A DNA stretch of 17,082 nucleotides from Bacilli bacterium (lineage in GTDB: Bacteria; Bacillota_I; Bacilli_A; RF39; UBA660). The DNA lies in assembly GCA_022801735.1 (NCBI GenBank), contig JAAWSW010000024.1, positions 1-17,082 on the forward strand, given 5' to 3'. Shown here piece by piece: positions 1-6,179 of this stretch; position 1 is the first letter of the stretch, and each line of letters opens with the position of its first letter. The notes under the pieces are model-generated. The model was not told where the DNA came from. It worked only from the letters and a program-made list of their open reading frames with translations, and made no database searches. The translations under genes were made by a program, and so were the position numbers.

Positions 1-27
1 TGAGTTCGAGTCTCACCCTCGCTACCA
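1..27 (+). tRNA. 3' end of a tRNA gene (partial)
   Basis: The first bases form the 3' half of a T-arm (TGAG, loop TTCGAGT, CTCA), followed by a seven-base acceptor strand and a terminal ACCA. The anticodon lies outside the window, so the amino acid cannot be named. A transcription terminator follows directly. The 3' end of a tRNA bordering phage DNA is a classic attachment site, which is an inference here. Confidence 0.8.
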
Positions 28-38
28 TTTAGAATGTT

Positions 39-65
39 AAAGTCTTGTAATTCAAGGCTTTTTAT
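39..65 (+). terminator. Intrinsic terminator of the tRNA
   Basis: AAAGTCTTG (39-47) pairs with CAAGGCTTT (53-61) through nine base pairs including one G-T, with loop TAATT, and is followed by a T-rich run. It ends transcription of the tRNA at the left edge. Confidence 0.75.
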
Positions 66-148
66 TATTATATAAGGGTTTAGGCAACATTTTATAGCCA
101 TTTTGTCAACCAAAAAAATCATAATAAACAATTATTCTTGACTAAAAC

Positions 149-170
149 AAGACCAAAATAAGACCAAAAT
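149..170 (+). repeat. Tandem 11-bp direct repeat, possible integrase arm site
   Basis: AAGACCAAAAT occurs twice, head to tail (149-159 and 160-170), and a weaker relative (CTAAAACAAG) precedes it. Short direct repeats close to a tRNA 3' end are typical of arm-type sites bound by tyrosine integrases. That role is inferred from position only; no such integrase is in the window. The rest of 66-250 is AT-rich and shows no gene. Confidence 0.4.
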
Positions 171-254
171 AGAAGAATAAAAATAGGCTAAATGTCATTC
201 CTTTCTTTTTACAAAATATAGTTCGTAAAAAATAAAAAAGATAGCGAACATTTG

Positions 255-283
255 TTTACAAAAATCGAAAAGCGATGTATAAT
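255..283 (+). promoter_or_regulatory. Rightward sigma-A type promoter
   Basis: TTTACA (255-260), a 17-base spacer and a perfect TATAAT (278-283). Transcription would begin near 290 and reach the small ORF at 427. The leader contains GGAAATA (284-290) complementary to TATTTCC (320-326) and a perfect TTTTTTGTA/TACAAAAAA inverted repeat near 346-365. GTTCG/CGAAC (221-225, 244-248) flank the upstream side and could be an operator. Confidence 0.6.
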
Positions 284-426
284 GGAAATAGTAAAATATA
301 ATTTGCTAAAAATGGTAAATATTTCCAATTACTGTTTTTGCCTTTTTTGTAAATACAAAAAAATATATAATTATGTTAGATGTATGCTGTGCGATGTAAA
401 AAAGAAGAAGAAAGGCTGGTAAAAAA

Positions 427-540
427 ATGACTGATGAAGAAATTAAAGAAATATATTATTATTTAATAATAAACAAAATTGATATTGACGAGGTTTGTAA
501 TTTTATAAAAGAATATAAAAAGGACACTAAGAATGCTTAG
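427..540 (+). CDS. 37-aa hypothetical acidic small protein
   Basis: ATG at 427 is preceded by AAGAAAGG and ends at TAG 538-540. The peptide begins MTDEEIKEIYYYL and is rich in Ile, Tyr, Asp and Glu, with no membrane segment or recognised domain. Its own promoter (255-283) and the terminator that overlaps its last codons (524-548) make it a complete small transcription unit. Its place between the tRNA end and the repressor is where phages often keep an excisionase or regulator, but nothing in the sequence proves this. Confidence 0.55.
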   Translation: MTDEEIKEIYYYLIINKIDIDEVCNFIKEYKKDTKNA

Positions 541-548
541 TGTTTTTT
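524..548. terminator. Terminator between convergent genes
   Basis: ACACTAAG (524-531) and CTTAGTGT (536-543) form an eight-base-pair stem with an AATG loop, followed on the plus strand by six T. On the minus strand the stem is followed by TCCTTTTT, so it may also serve the repressor gene. The stem overlaps the stop codons of both genes. Confidence 0.75.
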
Positions 549-835
549 AATACTTCAATTAATTGTATCGCTTGTTCAACATTTTCAATATTGTTTTCTA
601 AAAGAACTTTCTTTAATTTTTCCGTTGCATCAATGTTTTCTATTTGATGTCCTAATAATTCATCTGTTGAAATACCAAAAAATGTTGCTAATTCTTTTAA
701 CTTTTCATAACTTGGTTGTGCTTTATTTAATTCCCAATTTGATACTGTACTTTTTTGAACATTTAACTTTTCAGCAAGTTTTTCTTGACTTAAGTTCAAT
801 TTATTTCTTTCTAATTTAATTCTATCTCCATACAT
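527..835 (-). CDS. XRE-family phage repressor (CI-like)
   Basis: A 102-residue protein with an N-terminal helix-turn-helix of the XRE/Cro-CI type (about residues 4-58: GDRIKLERNKLNLSQEKLAE through STVSNWELNKAQPSYEKL and a LGISTDELL-like end) and a short charged helical tail that could dimerise. There is no peptidase domain, so it is not a LexA-type self-cleaving repressor. I chose ATG at 833-835 because GGTGA lies seven bases upstream; an in-frame TTG at 847 has no better site. It faces away from the early operon, has its own promoter (868-896), and lies next to two operator-like repeats, which is the classic lysogeny-switch arrangement. Binding to those repeats is inferred. Confidence 0.85.
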   Translation of the reverse strand: MYGDRIKLERNKLNLSQEKLAEKLNVQKSTVSNWELNKAQPSYEKLKELATFFGISTDELLGHQIENIDATEKLKKVLLENNIENVEQAIQLIEVLKNTKHS

Positions 836-867
836 GATAATCACCAATTAAATTATACCATATTTTC

Positions 868-896
868 ATTATAAATAAACACTTTTTAGTTGCTAA
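868..896 (-). promoter_or_regulatory. Leftward repressor promoter
   Basis: Read on the minus strand: TTAGCA (896-891), a 17-base spacer and a perfect TATAAT (873-868). A second TATAAT lies at 857-852. Either would start a transcript just ahead of the repressor ATG at 835. Confidence 0.6.
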
Positions 897-899
897 GTT

Positions 900-937
900 G
901 TAAAAAAATGAACAAAATAGTAAAAAAATGAACAAAA
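900..937. promoter_or_regulatory. Twin 18-bp direct repeats, candidate operators
   Basis: GTAAAAAAATGAACAAAA occurs identically at 900-917 and 920-937, a spacing of 20 bases or about two helical turns. The pair sits between the leftward repressor promoter and the rightward early promoter, so a bound repressor or Cro could control both. Binding has not been shown. Confidence 0.65.
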
Positions 938-941
938 AGCA

Positions 942-970
942 TTGACTCGTACATTTTTCTGTGTTATATT
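942..970 (+). promoter_or_regulatory. Rightward early promoter (PR-like)
   Basis: TTGACT (942-947), a 17-base spacer and TATATT (965-970). It starts just after the operator repeats. The transcript would begin near 977 and run through a 315-base leader into the Cro-like gene and the replication genes. I see no strong plus-strand terminator in the leader. Confidence 0.7.
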
Positions 971-997
971 TGTATTGTAACAGGGAGCGTACTTGTT

Positions 998-1054
998 ATG
1001 AAAGGACAAAAAAAGACATTAAGTTCGGTCTGCAAACTAAAACTTAATGCCTAA
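998..1054 (+). CDS. Possible 18-aa leader peptide
   Basis: ATG at 998 follows AGGGAG at a ten-base distance and is the first start on the predicted early transcript. It encodes MKGQKKTLSSVCKLKLNA, a basic peptide. It lies over the inverted repeat that terminates the opposite-strand unit, so it may be fortuitous. Translation of it could disturb the leader structure; this is speculation. Confidence 0.25.
   Translation: MKGQKKTLSSVCKLKLNA
1008..1051 (-). terminator. Terminator of the leftward mini-unit
   Basis: On the minus strand GGCATTAAGTT (1051-1041) pairs with AACTTAATGTC (1025-1015) over eleven base pairs, one of them G-T, with a 15-base loop, and is followed directly by seven T (1014-1008). 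On the plus strand no T-run follows, so it acts only leftward. Confidence 0.75.
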
Positions 1055-1064
1055 CGAATATACA

Positions 1065-1160
1065 CTATTTTTTAATAGTAATTTTAACAAGTGAAATATC
1101 ACCAGTTTTTATATTACTATTTCCAAATAAGTGTTTTAAAAATTGGAATATGTAAATCAT
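1065..1160 (-). CDS. 31-aa small protein in a leftward mini-unit
   Basis: Read leftward, GAAAGGA stands five bases ahead of ATG 1160-1158, and the frame ends at TAG 1067-1065. The peptide starts with the hydrophobic, amphipathic segment MIYIFQFLKHLF and ends in a basic tail (VKITIKK). No family is recognised. It has its own near-consensus promoter (1234-1262) and a strong terminator (1008-1051), so it looks like a deliberate unit of about 215 bases. The early transcript crosses it in antisense. A regulator, a membrane-active peptide or a type I toxin are possibilities; I cannot choose among them. Confidence 0.5.
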   Translation of the reverse strand: MIYIFQFLKHLFGNSNIKTGDISLVKITIKK

Positions 1161-1200
1161 TAATATCCTTTCGGTTTAACTATTCACATCACTCCTTGCT

Positions 1201-1262
1201 ACAAATGACAGTTTTGGCATTTGTAACACTAATAAAATAACACAAATGCCTTGAATTGTCAA
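1201..1262 (-). promoter_or_regulatory. Leftward promoter with competing hairpins
   Basis: On the minus strand: TTGACA (1262-1257), a 17-base spacer and TATTTT (1239-1234), giving a start near 1227. The start of that transcript can fold as ACAAATG/CATTTGT (1201-1207 with 1219-1225). On the plus strand GGCATTTGT (1217-1225) can instead pair with ACAAATGCC (1241-1249), so the two folds exclude each other. TTGTCA/TGACAA flank seven bases at 1256-1274, just upstream of the Cro-like gene, and may be an operator. Confidence 0.5.
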
Positions 1263-1291
1263 TAAAACTGACAAGAAAGGTGTGATTAAAA

Positions 1292-1534
1292 ATGAGAGAA
1301 ATTAAAACAATCGATAAACAGTACTATTCTGTACTAGGTAATGAAGTTCGCAAAAAACGAAAAGAAAAAAGATATTCTGTGAATCATATGGCAGAAAAGA
1401 TAGGTATTTCTAAACAAGCATATGACTATTATGAACTTGGTTTAGCAAAATTAAAACCAGAAACATGGGATAAAATCTGTGAAGTATTAGAAATTTATCC
1501 TAGTATAGAAATTCAAATAAAGATAGGACTGTAA
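1292..1534 (+). CDS. XRE-family Cro-like regulator
   Basis: An 80-residue DNA-binding protein with a single helix-turn-helix (about residues 15-70: LGNEVRKKRKEKRYSVNHMAEKIG then SKQAYDYYELG). Ser-Val replaces the usual Leu-Ser at the start of helix 2. It opens the rightward operon, with GAAAGGTG ahead of the ATG, and is divergent from the repressor, as Cro is in lambdoid switches. It ends three bases before the replication gene. A Cro or antirepressor role is inferred from position; an activator is also possible. Confidence 0.75.
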   Translation: MREIKTIDKQYYSVLGNEVRKKRKEKRYSVNHMAEKIGISKQAYDYYELGLAKLKPETWDKICEVLEIYPSIEIQIKIGL

Positions 1535-1537
1535 ACA

Positions 1538-2317
1538 ATGAAATATACAATAGAAGGATTTAGTCAATTTGAAGTGTTAGAACTTTCTAAGTCTATGGAA
1601 ATTAAAATAGATGTTATTGATTTGGTTATTTTAAGGTGGATAGTAGACTTTTATCCAAATATGGAAAAGAAAAGCATAGATGGAATTGAATATGCATGGG
1701 TTAATTATAGTTATTTATTAGAAAAACTTCCGATTCTAAATATAAATAAACAAAATTTGTATAGAAGATTAAAAAAATTGTGTGATGTACAAATTTTAGA
1801 ACATAAAAATGTTAAGGATAAAGGGAACTTTTCTTATTATAAATTCGGTGAAAATTATAATAATTTAATATCTAACAAAAATGATATACCTTCTGTCAAA
1901 AATGACTTAACCTTTAGTCAAGGGCGACAGAACCCTTATGTCAAAAATGACCGAACAAATATTAATCTAACAAAAGATTATTCTAACAAAGATTATAATA
2001 ACCCTATAGTCCCTTTAGAAAGTTTTGAAAAATTTTGGAAAGCATATCCAAAAAAACAAGATAAACAAAAAACTAAAAAATGGTTTGAAAAAAACAAGCC
2101 TAACGAAGAATTACTACGAACTATACTTGATAAACTTGAATTATTCAAAAAAACAAAGCAATGGGAAAATAAACAATTTATACCTATGCCTACCACATGG
2201 CTTAATGGTAAACGCTGGGAAGATGAAGTTATTGTCGAAGAGACAGAAACTGAAGAAGAAATGCTTGCTCGTGTTAAAAAAGAAATCGAAGAAGAAAAGA
2301 GGTTAGGAATTTGGTAA
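1538..2317 (+). CDS. Phage replication initiator (winged-helix, O/DnaD-like)
   Basis: A 259-residue protein. Residues 1-105 look like a winged-helix DNA-binding domain with a helical start and a YRRLKKLCDVQILEH recognition region. Residues 110-160 are a low-complexity linker containing SVKND and YVKND repeats. The C-terminal part has the FEKFWKAYPKKQDK and IPMPTTWLNGKRWEDE motifs that recur in phage origin-binding and helicase-loading initiators. The linker is encoded by four iteron-like repeats (1874-1951), so the gene probably carries its own replication origin, as in lambda O. It is followed at a seven-base overlap by a loader-like gene. Confidence 0.8.
   Translation: MKYTIEGFSQFEVLELSKSMEIKIDVIDLVILRWIVDFYPNMEKKSIDGIEYAWVNYSYLLEKLPILNINKQNLYRRLKKLCDVQILEHKNVKDKGNFSYYKFGENYNNLISNKNDIPSVKNDLTFSQGRQNPYVKNDRTNINLTKDYSNKDYNNPIVPLESFEKFWKAYPKKQDKQKTKKWFEKNKPNEELLRTILDKLELFKKTKQWENKQFIPMPTTWLNGKRWEDEVIVEETETEEEMLARVKKEIEEEKRLGIW
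1874..1951 (+). repeat. Four iterons inside the initiator gene, candidate origin
   Basis: The palindrome GTCAAAAATGAC is present exactly at 1895-1906 and 1940-1951. A degenerate copy, GTCAAGGGCGAC, lies at 1917-1928, and a weaker one, AACAAAAATGAT, at 1874-1885. The start-to-start distances are 21, 22 and 23 bases, about two helical turns. AT-rich DNA flanks both sides. This is the expected form of an initiator-bound origin; function is inferred. Confidence 0.6.
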
Positions 2318-2841
2318 TAGATGATTCACAAAAAATAATTAACAAAATAAAATCATTTAGACCATTTTTTCAGACTGGTAACAGTAAGAAAGAAGATACC
2401 GAATTTTTAAAAACATGGCATAAAGTATTTGAACCATATATCTACGATGATGTAGATAAAGCGTTAGATAGTTTCTTTAGTTCAGATAATTTTGGTAAAA
2501 CGCCAGACCCTTATCAACTGGTTAAGGGTTTACTTACTGAAAAAGAAAAACAAAAACTTCAAGATAAGAATTCCATTAGAGTTTATTGTCCGCTTTGTAA
2601 AAAGCCATATGGACTATCAGAACTAGATATTCATTATGACAGATGTTCAAGTATTAATTACATTGTTAGTAATCGTCAGAAATATTTTGGCAAATCTACT
2701 AACATGGCAAAATTAAATTCGCTCACTGATAAACAGTTAGATGAGTTTTATATGAAATTTATAAGAGAATTAAGAGAGGTAGTTACTTCACAAGATGAAC
2801 TTAACGCAATCAATAAACTACTTAGTGAAAGGAAATTATGA
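2311..2841 (+). CDS. Helicase-loader-like protein with zinc finger
   Basis: A 176-residue protein. Residues 6-75 (IINKIKSFRPFF, LKTWHKVFEPY, VDKALDSFFSSDN, TPDPYQLVKGL) resemble the short helical proteins that load or restrain phage replicative helicases (the SPP1 G39P type). A C-x2-C-x11-H-x3-C arrangement at C93, C96, H108 and C112 suggests a zinc finger, which is not part of the usual G39P form. The only upstream in-frame start is TTG at 2311, overlapping the initiator gene by seven bases with GAGG just ahead, so translational coupling is likely. No helicase gene is seen next to it, so the host helicase is probably the partner. Confidence 0.55.
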   Translation: MVIDDSQKIINKIKSFRPFFQTGNSKKEDTEFLKTWHKVFEPYIYDDVDKALDSFFSSDNFGKTPDPYQLVKGLLTEKEKQKLQDKNSIRVYCPLCKKPYGLSELDIHYDRCSSINYIVSNRQKYFGKSTNMAKLNSLTDKQLDEFYMKFIRELREVVTSQDELNAINKLLSERKL

Positions 2842-3194
2842 ATAAAACAGATTTAATTTATGAATATTTAACTACAAAATGTGTTGGTAAAGAAAATCGT
2901 TTAAAATCAAATTTCTTTATGGATAAGTTTGATATTCATAATAATAAGACTTTTAGAAGTCATATAGAAAAAATGCGTGAAGGAATGCATGACAAATATC
3001 CAATTAGAATTGAAAGTATTTCTGGTCGTAATGGTGGCTATTATGTTAGACGACCTAATGAATCAGTTAATACTGTAGCGAAATTTAAACAACGCACAAG
3101 AAGAACTGCACAAAGGGCAAGAGAACTTGAAAAGGCTCCAGCACTTGGGCAATTCAAAATGAAATTTAAAAAAATATTTAGAAAAGGAAATTAA
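2838..3194 (+). CDS. Winged-helix-like small protein, unknown role
   Basis: A 118-residue basic protein with GAAAGGAAATT ahead of its ATG and a four-base overlap with the gene before it. Residues 1-70 look like a winged helix: a helical start, FRSHIEKMREGMHDKYP as a possible recognition helix, and the wing ISGRNGGYYVRR. The tail from residue 80 is strongly Lys/Arg-rich, as expected of a nucleic-acid binder. It could be a regulator or a replication accessory; no family is named with confidence. Confidence 0.6.
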   Translation: MNKTDLIYEYLTTKCVGKENRLKSNFFMDKFDIHNNKTFRSHIEKMREGMHDKYPIRIESISGRNGGYYVRRPNESVNTVAKFKQRTRRTAQRARELEKAPALGQFKMKFKKIFRKGN

Positions 3195-3195
3195 T

Positions 3196-3477
3196 ATGAG
3201 AATAAAAGATATTTTAAAAAAACAAGCAGATAAAGAACTACAAAAAAAATATGTTGAAATTTTGGAACAAGAAGAATCATCACTTAAACTTGTTAAACAT
3301 TTTCAAGAAAGGTGCCAGGTGTTAAGTGGTGAAAAAAGAGAATTAAAAAAAGAACTTGCTTTGGCTAACGAAACAATTAATGAATTAAATGAATCATTAT
3401 TAAAAGCAGATAAACAAATTGGTAAGTTGAAAAAGAAAATAGAAGAAAGTAAATGTAAAGGGGAAAAAATAATATGA
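3196..3477 (+). CDS. Coiled-coil small protein
   Basis: A 93-residue, highly charged protein that appears helical throughout, with heptad-like leucines (RELKKELALANETINELNE and KADKQIGKLKKKI). AAAGGAAATT precedes the ATG and the stop overlaps the next gene by four bases. No catalytic motif is visible. It is probably a structural or adaptor protein of the early operon. Confidence 0.6.
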   Translation: MRIKDILKKQADKELQKKYVEILEQEESSLKLVKHFQERCQVLSGEKRELKKELALANETINELNESLLKADKQIGKLKKKIEESKCKGEKII

Positions 3478-4049
3478 CAAAATTTAAGGTAGAAGATAAA
3501 GTAAAAACACTATATGGCGAAGGAAAAATAGTAAAAATAGATGATAGTTTGATTCCATATCATGTGCATTTAAACGATGGGATTCATTGGTGGTGTTGTG
3601 AAGACCGGTTAGAATTAATAAAACAAAACCAAACAATTCACATTTACAATGATGGAACTAAAACTACTGCAATTTTAAAAGAAGGAAAAAAGGTCGTTGA
3701 TAAAGCAGAAGCCATTTGCCATAAAGATGATGAATTTGATTTTGCAATAGGAGCAGAATTAGCATTCAATAGATTAATCAATAAAGAAATTAAGGTAGGA
3801 GATACAGTTGAAGTTGTAGATAATGGAAAAAGTTATACAGCGTATGCAGACTGGTTTGAAGAAAACAACTGCAAAGATTTAGAAAAATATTTTGTATATC
3901 ATAATCGACCAAAAGAAGGTTTATATGCTGAAGTTTTAGCAATAGGTGGACATAAATTATTTGAAGAAAAAACAATATTAGCAATTCAAACTGCTTTTAA
4001 AGAAGTATATTTAATTGAATTAGATGGTGTAAAGAAAGTAACTGAATAG
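3474..4049 (+). CDS. Hypothetical early protein with SH3-like start
   Basis: A 191-residue protein. Residues 3-50 (FKVEDKVKTLYGEGKIVKIDD, HWWCCEDRLELI) look like a small beta-barrel of the SH3/KOW type. Residues 51-105 carry IHIYNDGTKTTAILKEGKK, a pattern common in phage proteins of unknown role, and residues 106-191 begin a second barrel-like stretch (IKVGDTVEVVDNGKSYTAY). It lies directly before the ERF gene, with AGGAG between. No function can be assigned. Confidence 0.6.
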   Translation: MTKFKVEDKVKTLYGEGKIVKIDDSLIPYHVHLNDGIHWWCCEDRLELIKQNQTIHIYNDGTKTTAILKEGKKVVDKAEAICHKDDEFDFAIGAELAFNRLINKEIKVGDTVEVVDNGKSYTAYADWFEENNCKDLEKYFVYHNRPKEGLYAEVLAIGGHKLFEEKTILAIQTAFKEVYLIELDGVKKVTE

Positions 4050-4057
4050 GAGAATTA

Positions 4058-4696
4058 ATGGAAAATAAAAAATTATCTTTATATGAAAAATTAAGTGAAT
4101 TACAAAACAAATTAAATGTTCCTAAAAAACAATATAACAGTTTTGGGAATTACTATTATAGAAGTTGTGATGATATTATGGAAGCATCAAAACCAATTTG
4201 TAAAGAATTAAAATGTGTTCTTACCTGTGAAGATAAAATAGTTTCATGTGATGGTAGGTTTTATGTAGAAGCAACTGCTAGACTACATGATTTAGAAACA
4301 GGAGAATCAATTTCGATAACTGCTTCTGCTAGAGAAGATGAAACTAAAAAAGGAATGGACGGTAGCCAAATAACAGGTGCAAGTAGTTCTTATGCAAGAA
4401 AATATGCTTTAAATGGTTTGTTACAGTTAGATGATAATAAAGATGCTGATACAAATGAACATTATAAACAAAATAAAACAAACACAACTAAAAAGGCAAC
4501 AACTAAAACAGCAAGTATTAAAACATCAATAACAGATGCACAAGTAAAAACATTACAAATTTTATTAAAAGAACAACCAGAAGGTACAAAAGAAAAATTA
4601 TATGCAAAATTAAAAATTGAATCATGCAAAGAATTAAGTTCTGCAAACGCAGATAAAATAATTAAACAATTAAGAGAAAAAAAGGAGACAAAATAA
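4058..4696 (+). CDS. erf: ERF-family single-strand annealing recombinase
   Basis: A 212-residue protein with the ERF pattern: KLSELQNKLNVPKKQYNSFGNYYYRS at the start, ARLHDLETGESI in the middle and SSYARKYALNGLLQLDD closing the core at about residue 130. ERF proteins form rings on single-stranded DNA and anneal complementary strands in phage recombination, in the cytoplasm. The Thr/Lys-rich linker (about 143-160) is followed by a helical tail. A PD-(D/E)XK nuclease three genes on would provide the resected ends, a pairing like lambda Red or P22 Erf systems. The ATG has AGGAG ahead. Confidence 0.85.
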   Translation: MENKKLSLYEKLSELQNKLNVPKKQYNSFGNYYYRSCDDIMEASKPICKELKCVLTCEDKIVSCDGRFYVEATARLHDLETGESISITASAREDETKKGMDGSQITGASSSYARKYALNGLLQLDDNKDADTNEHYKQNKTNTTKKATTKTASIKTSITDAQVKTLQILLKEQPEGTKEKLYAKLKIESCKELSSANADKIIKQLREKKETK

Positions 4697-4697
4697 T

Positions 4698-5018
4698 ATG
4701 AAATTTGAAACAGGAGATATAGTAGAAATTAACCAACTCGCAACTATTGCTGATATGTCAGCTAATCATTGGAATGGTTGTCAAATACATACGCTTGATT
4801 TTTTGGCAAAATATGCTGACAGTGGTAAACGATTCGAAATAGAAAGAGTTGGATGTGGACATTGCGAGTTAAAAGGTATATTTTATAGAAATGGAGATGA
4901 ACTGTTAGTAAATGAAAACGTTCTTAAGTTAGTAAGAGAAACATCAAAAGAAATGACACTAACGCAAATTTGTGATGAATTAGGTTATGAAATTAAAACT
5001 GTAAAGGAAAATGATTAA
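4698..5018 (+). CDS. Hypothetical early protein with GYEI tail
   Basis: A 106-residue protein. The N-terminal part (KFETGDIVEINQLATIADMS) looks like a small beta-barrel; HCELKG and a CGHC sequence lie in the middle. The C-terminal KEMTLTQICDELGYEIKTV is a module found at the end of several phage proteins, and a related fragment lies at 16650-16721. AAAAGGAG precedes the ATG and the stop overlaps the next start by one base. Function unknown. Confidence 0.6.
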   Translation: MKFETGDIVEINQLATIADMSANHWNGCQIHTLDFLAKYADSGKRFEIERVGCGHCELKGIFYRNGDELLVNENVLKLVRETSKEMTLTQICDELGYEIKTVKEND

Positions 5019-5275
5019 TGAAAGAATTAAAACTTACTTGTCACGTTGAACATGATGATTATGATGATAGAGACACTTATCAAGGAATAAACAGTCAAGA
5101 ACATAATATTTGTTTTAGTGTTTGCAATTTAGAATGGAACCCAGAGGATGCCATTATTGGTAGAAGTTTATTTACTGCTGATGATTATATACAAGCATTA
5201 AATAAAGGCATTGAATTAGCAAAGAAAGGCTATGACAAGGTTATTTACGAAAGGGTGGTAAATGAAGATAAGTAA
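5018..5275 (+). CDS. Hypothetical 85-aa acidic protein
   Basis: An acidic 85-residue protein with His/Asp-rich CHVEHDDYDDRD near the start and an apparent helical end (DDYIQALNKGIELAKKGYDK). It starts at the one-base TAATG junction and overlaps the nuclease gene by 14 bases, which indicates translational coupling. No family or function is recognised; an accessory role for the neighbouring nuclease is possible only by position. Confidence 0.6.
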   Translation: MKELKLTCHVEHDDYDDRDTYQGINSQEHNICFSVCNLEWNPEDAIIGRSLFTADDYIQALNKGIELAKKGYDKVIYERVVNEDK

Positions 5276-6173
5276 TAAATTAAATCTACCACAACCATTT
5301 GTAGATGCTGTGCAGAGCGATTATAAGCCAAAGGAACATCAATATAGTGTGACTACTATATTGAATCCTACAAGGCAAGTTATTTTATCAAGAAGATATA
5401 ACGATGAAATTGTGCAAGACGTAGCAGATATGATTTGGATGTTATTTGGAACAGCGTTACACACTGTTTTAGAAAATGCTCAAGAAAGTGAATCCCAATT
5501 CAAAGAAGAATATCTTAAACAAGATTTAGAAATATTAGATGAATCTTTAAAAGGATATTTCTTGAGTGGTAAAGCGGATTTATTAGATGCCTTACAAAAA
5601 AGGATGACTGATTATAAAACAACTTCAGTTTATAAAATACTAAAAGGCGATTATGATGACTGGTATAGACAACTATTAATTTATGCTTGGCTATTTACCA
5701 AAATTGGTTTTGAAGTAGACAACGCAGAAATAGTTGCATTATTAAAAGATTGGTCTAAGACAAAAGCCAAAGTGGACAAGTCATATCCACAGTTACAAGT
5801 GCAAGTCGTGCCATTTAAATTTAATGATAAAGATTTTGAATATATTGAAGAATATATCAAAGAAAGATTTTTAGAATTAAAAAAATATGAGAATGTTCCA
5901 GACGAAGAACTTCCAATGTGTACTGAAGAAGAACGTTGGAATAATGGAACTAAATATGCAGTTAAGAAAAATAAAAATAAAACTGCAGTAAGGGTATTAG
6001 ATACCTTAGAAGAGGCGGAAGCATATAAAGACAATTTACAAGAAAAGTCTGATAAAGATAACTACTGGATTGAAGAAAGACCAGGAACGGATACGAGATG
6101 TATAGATTACTGTAATTGTCATGACTTTTGTCCTTATTACAAACAAAAATACAAAATAAAAGAGGAAGGTTGA
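5262..6173 (+). CDS. PD-(D/E)XK nuclease, Cas4/RecB-like exonuclease
   Basis: A 303-residue nuclease. The core motifs are in the right order: GTALHTVLE with H67, SGKADLLD with D106, TDYKTTS with D117 and K119, and RQLLIYAW with Q137 and Y141. These are the metal-binding and catalytic positions of the RecB/Cas4 nuclease fold. A C-terminal cluster of C280, C284, C286 and C290 resembles iron-sulfur or zinc ligands of Cas4/AddB-type enzymes, though their fourth, N-terminal cysteine is not seen. It would resect DNA ends for the ERF protein three genes upstream. AAAGGGTGGTAA precedes the chosen ATG. Confidence 0.8.
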   Translation: MKISNKLNLPQPFVDAVQSDYKPKEHQYSVTTILNPTRQVILSRRYNDEIVQDVADMIWMLFGTALHTVLENAQESESQFKEEYLKQDLEILDESLKGYFLSGKADLLDALQKRMTDYKTTSVYKILKGDYDDWYRQLLIYAWLFTKIGFEVDNAEIVALLKDWSKTKAKVDKSYPQLQVQVVPFKFNDKDFEYIEEYIKERFLELKKYENVPDEELPMCTEEERWNNGTKYAVKKNKNKTAVRVLDTLEEAEAYKDNLQEKSDKDNYWIEERPGTDTRCIDYCNCHDFCPYYKQKYKIKEEG

Positions 6174-6179
6174 TAAAAC

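Noticed and set aside
625..819. Plus-strand frame opposite the repressor
   Set aside because: Phe/Leu-rich translation of antisense DNA; the repressor frame is clearly real.
836..847. Earlier TTG start of the repressor
   Set aside because: ATG at 833-835 has GGTGA seven bases upstream; TTG has no better site.
977..1291. Known riboswitch in the early leader
   Set aside because: I recognise no ligand-binding core; hairpins are explained by the opposite-strand promoter and terminator.
5681..6034. Minus-strand frame in the nuclease gene
   Set aside because: Overlaps a gene with intact catalytic motifs; Ser-rich shadow of its codons.
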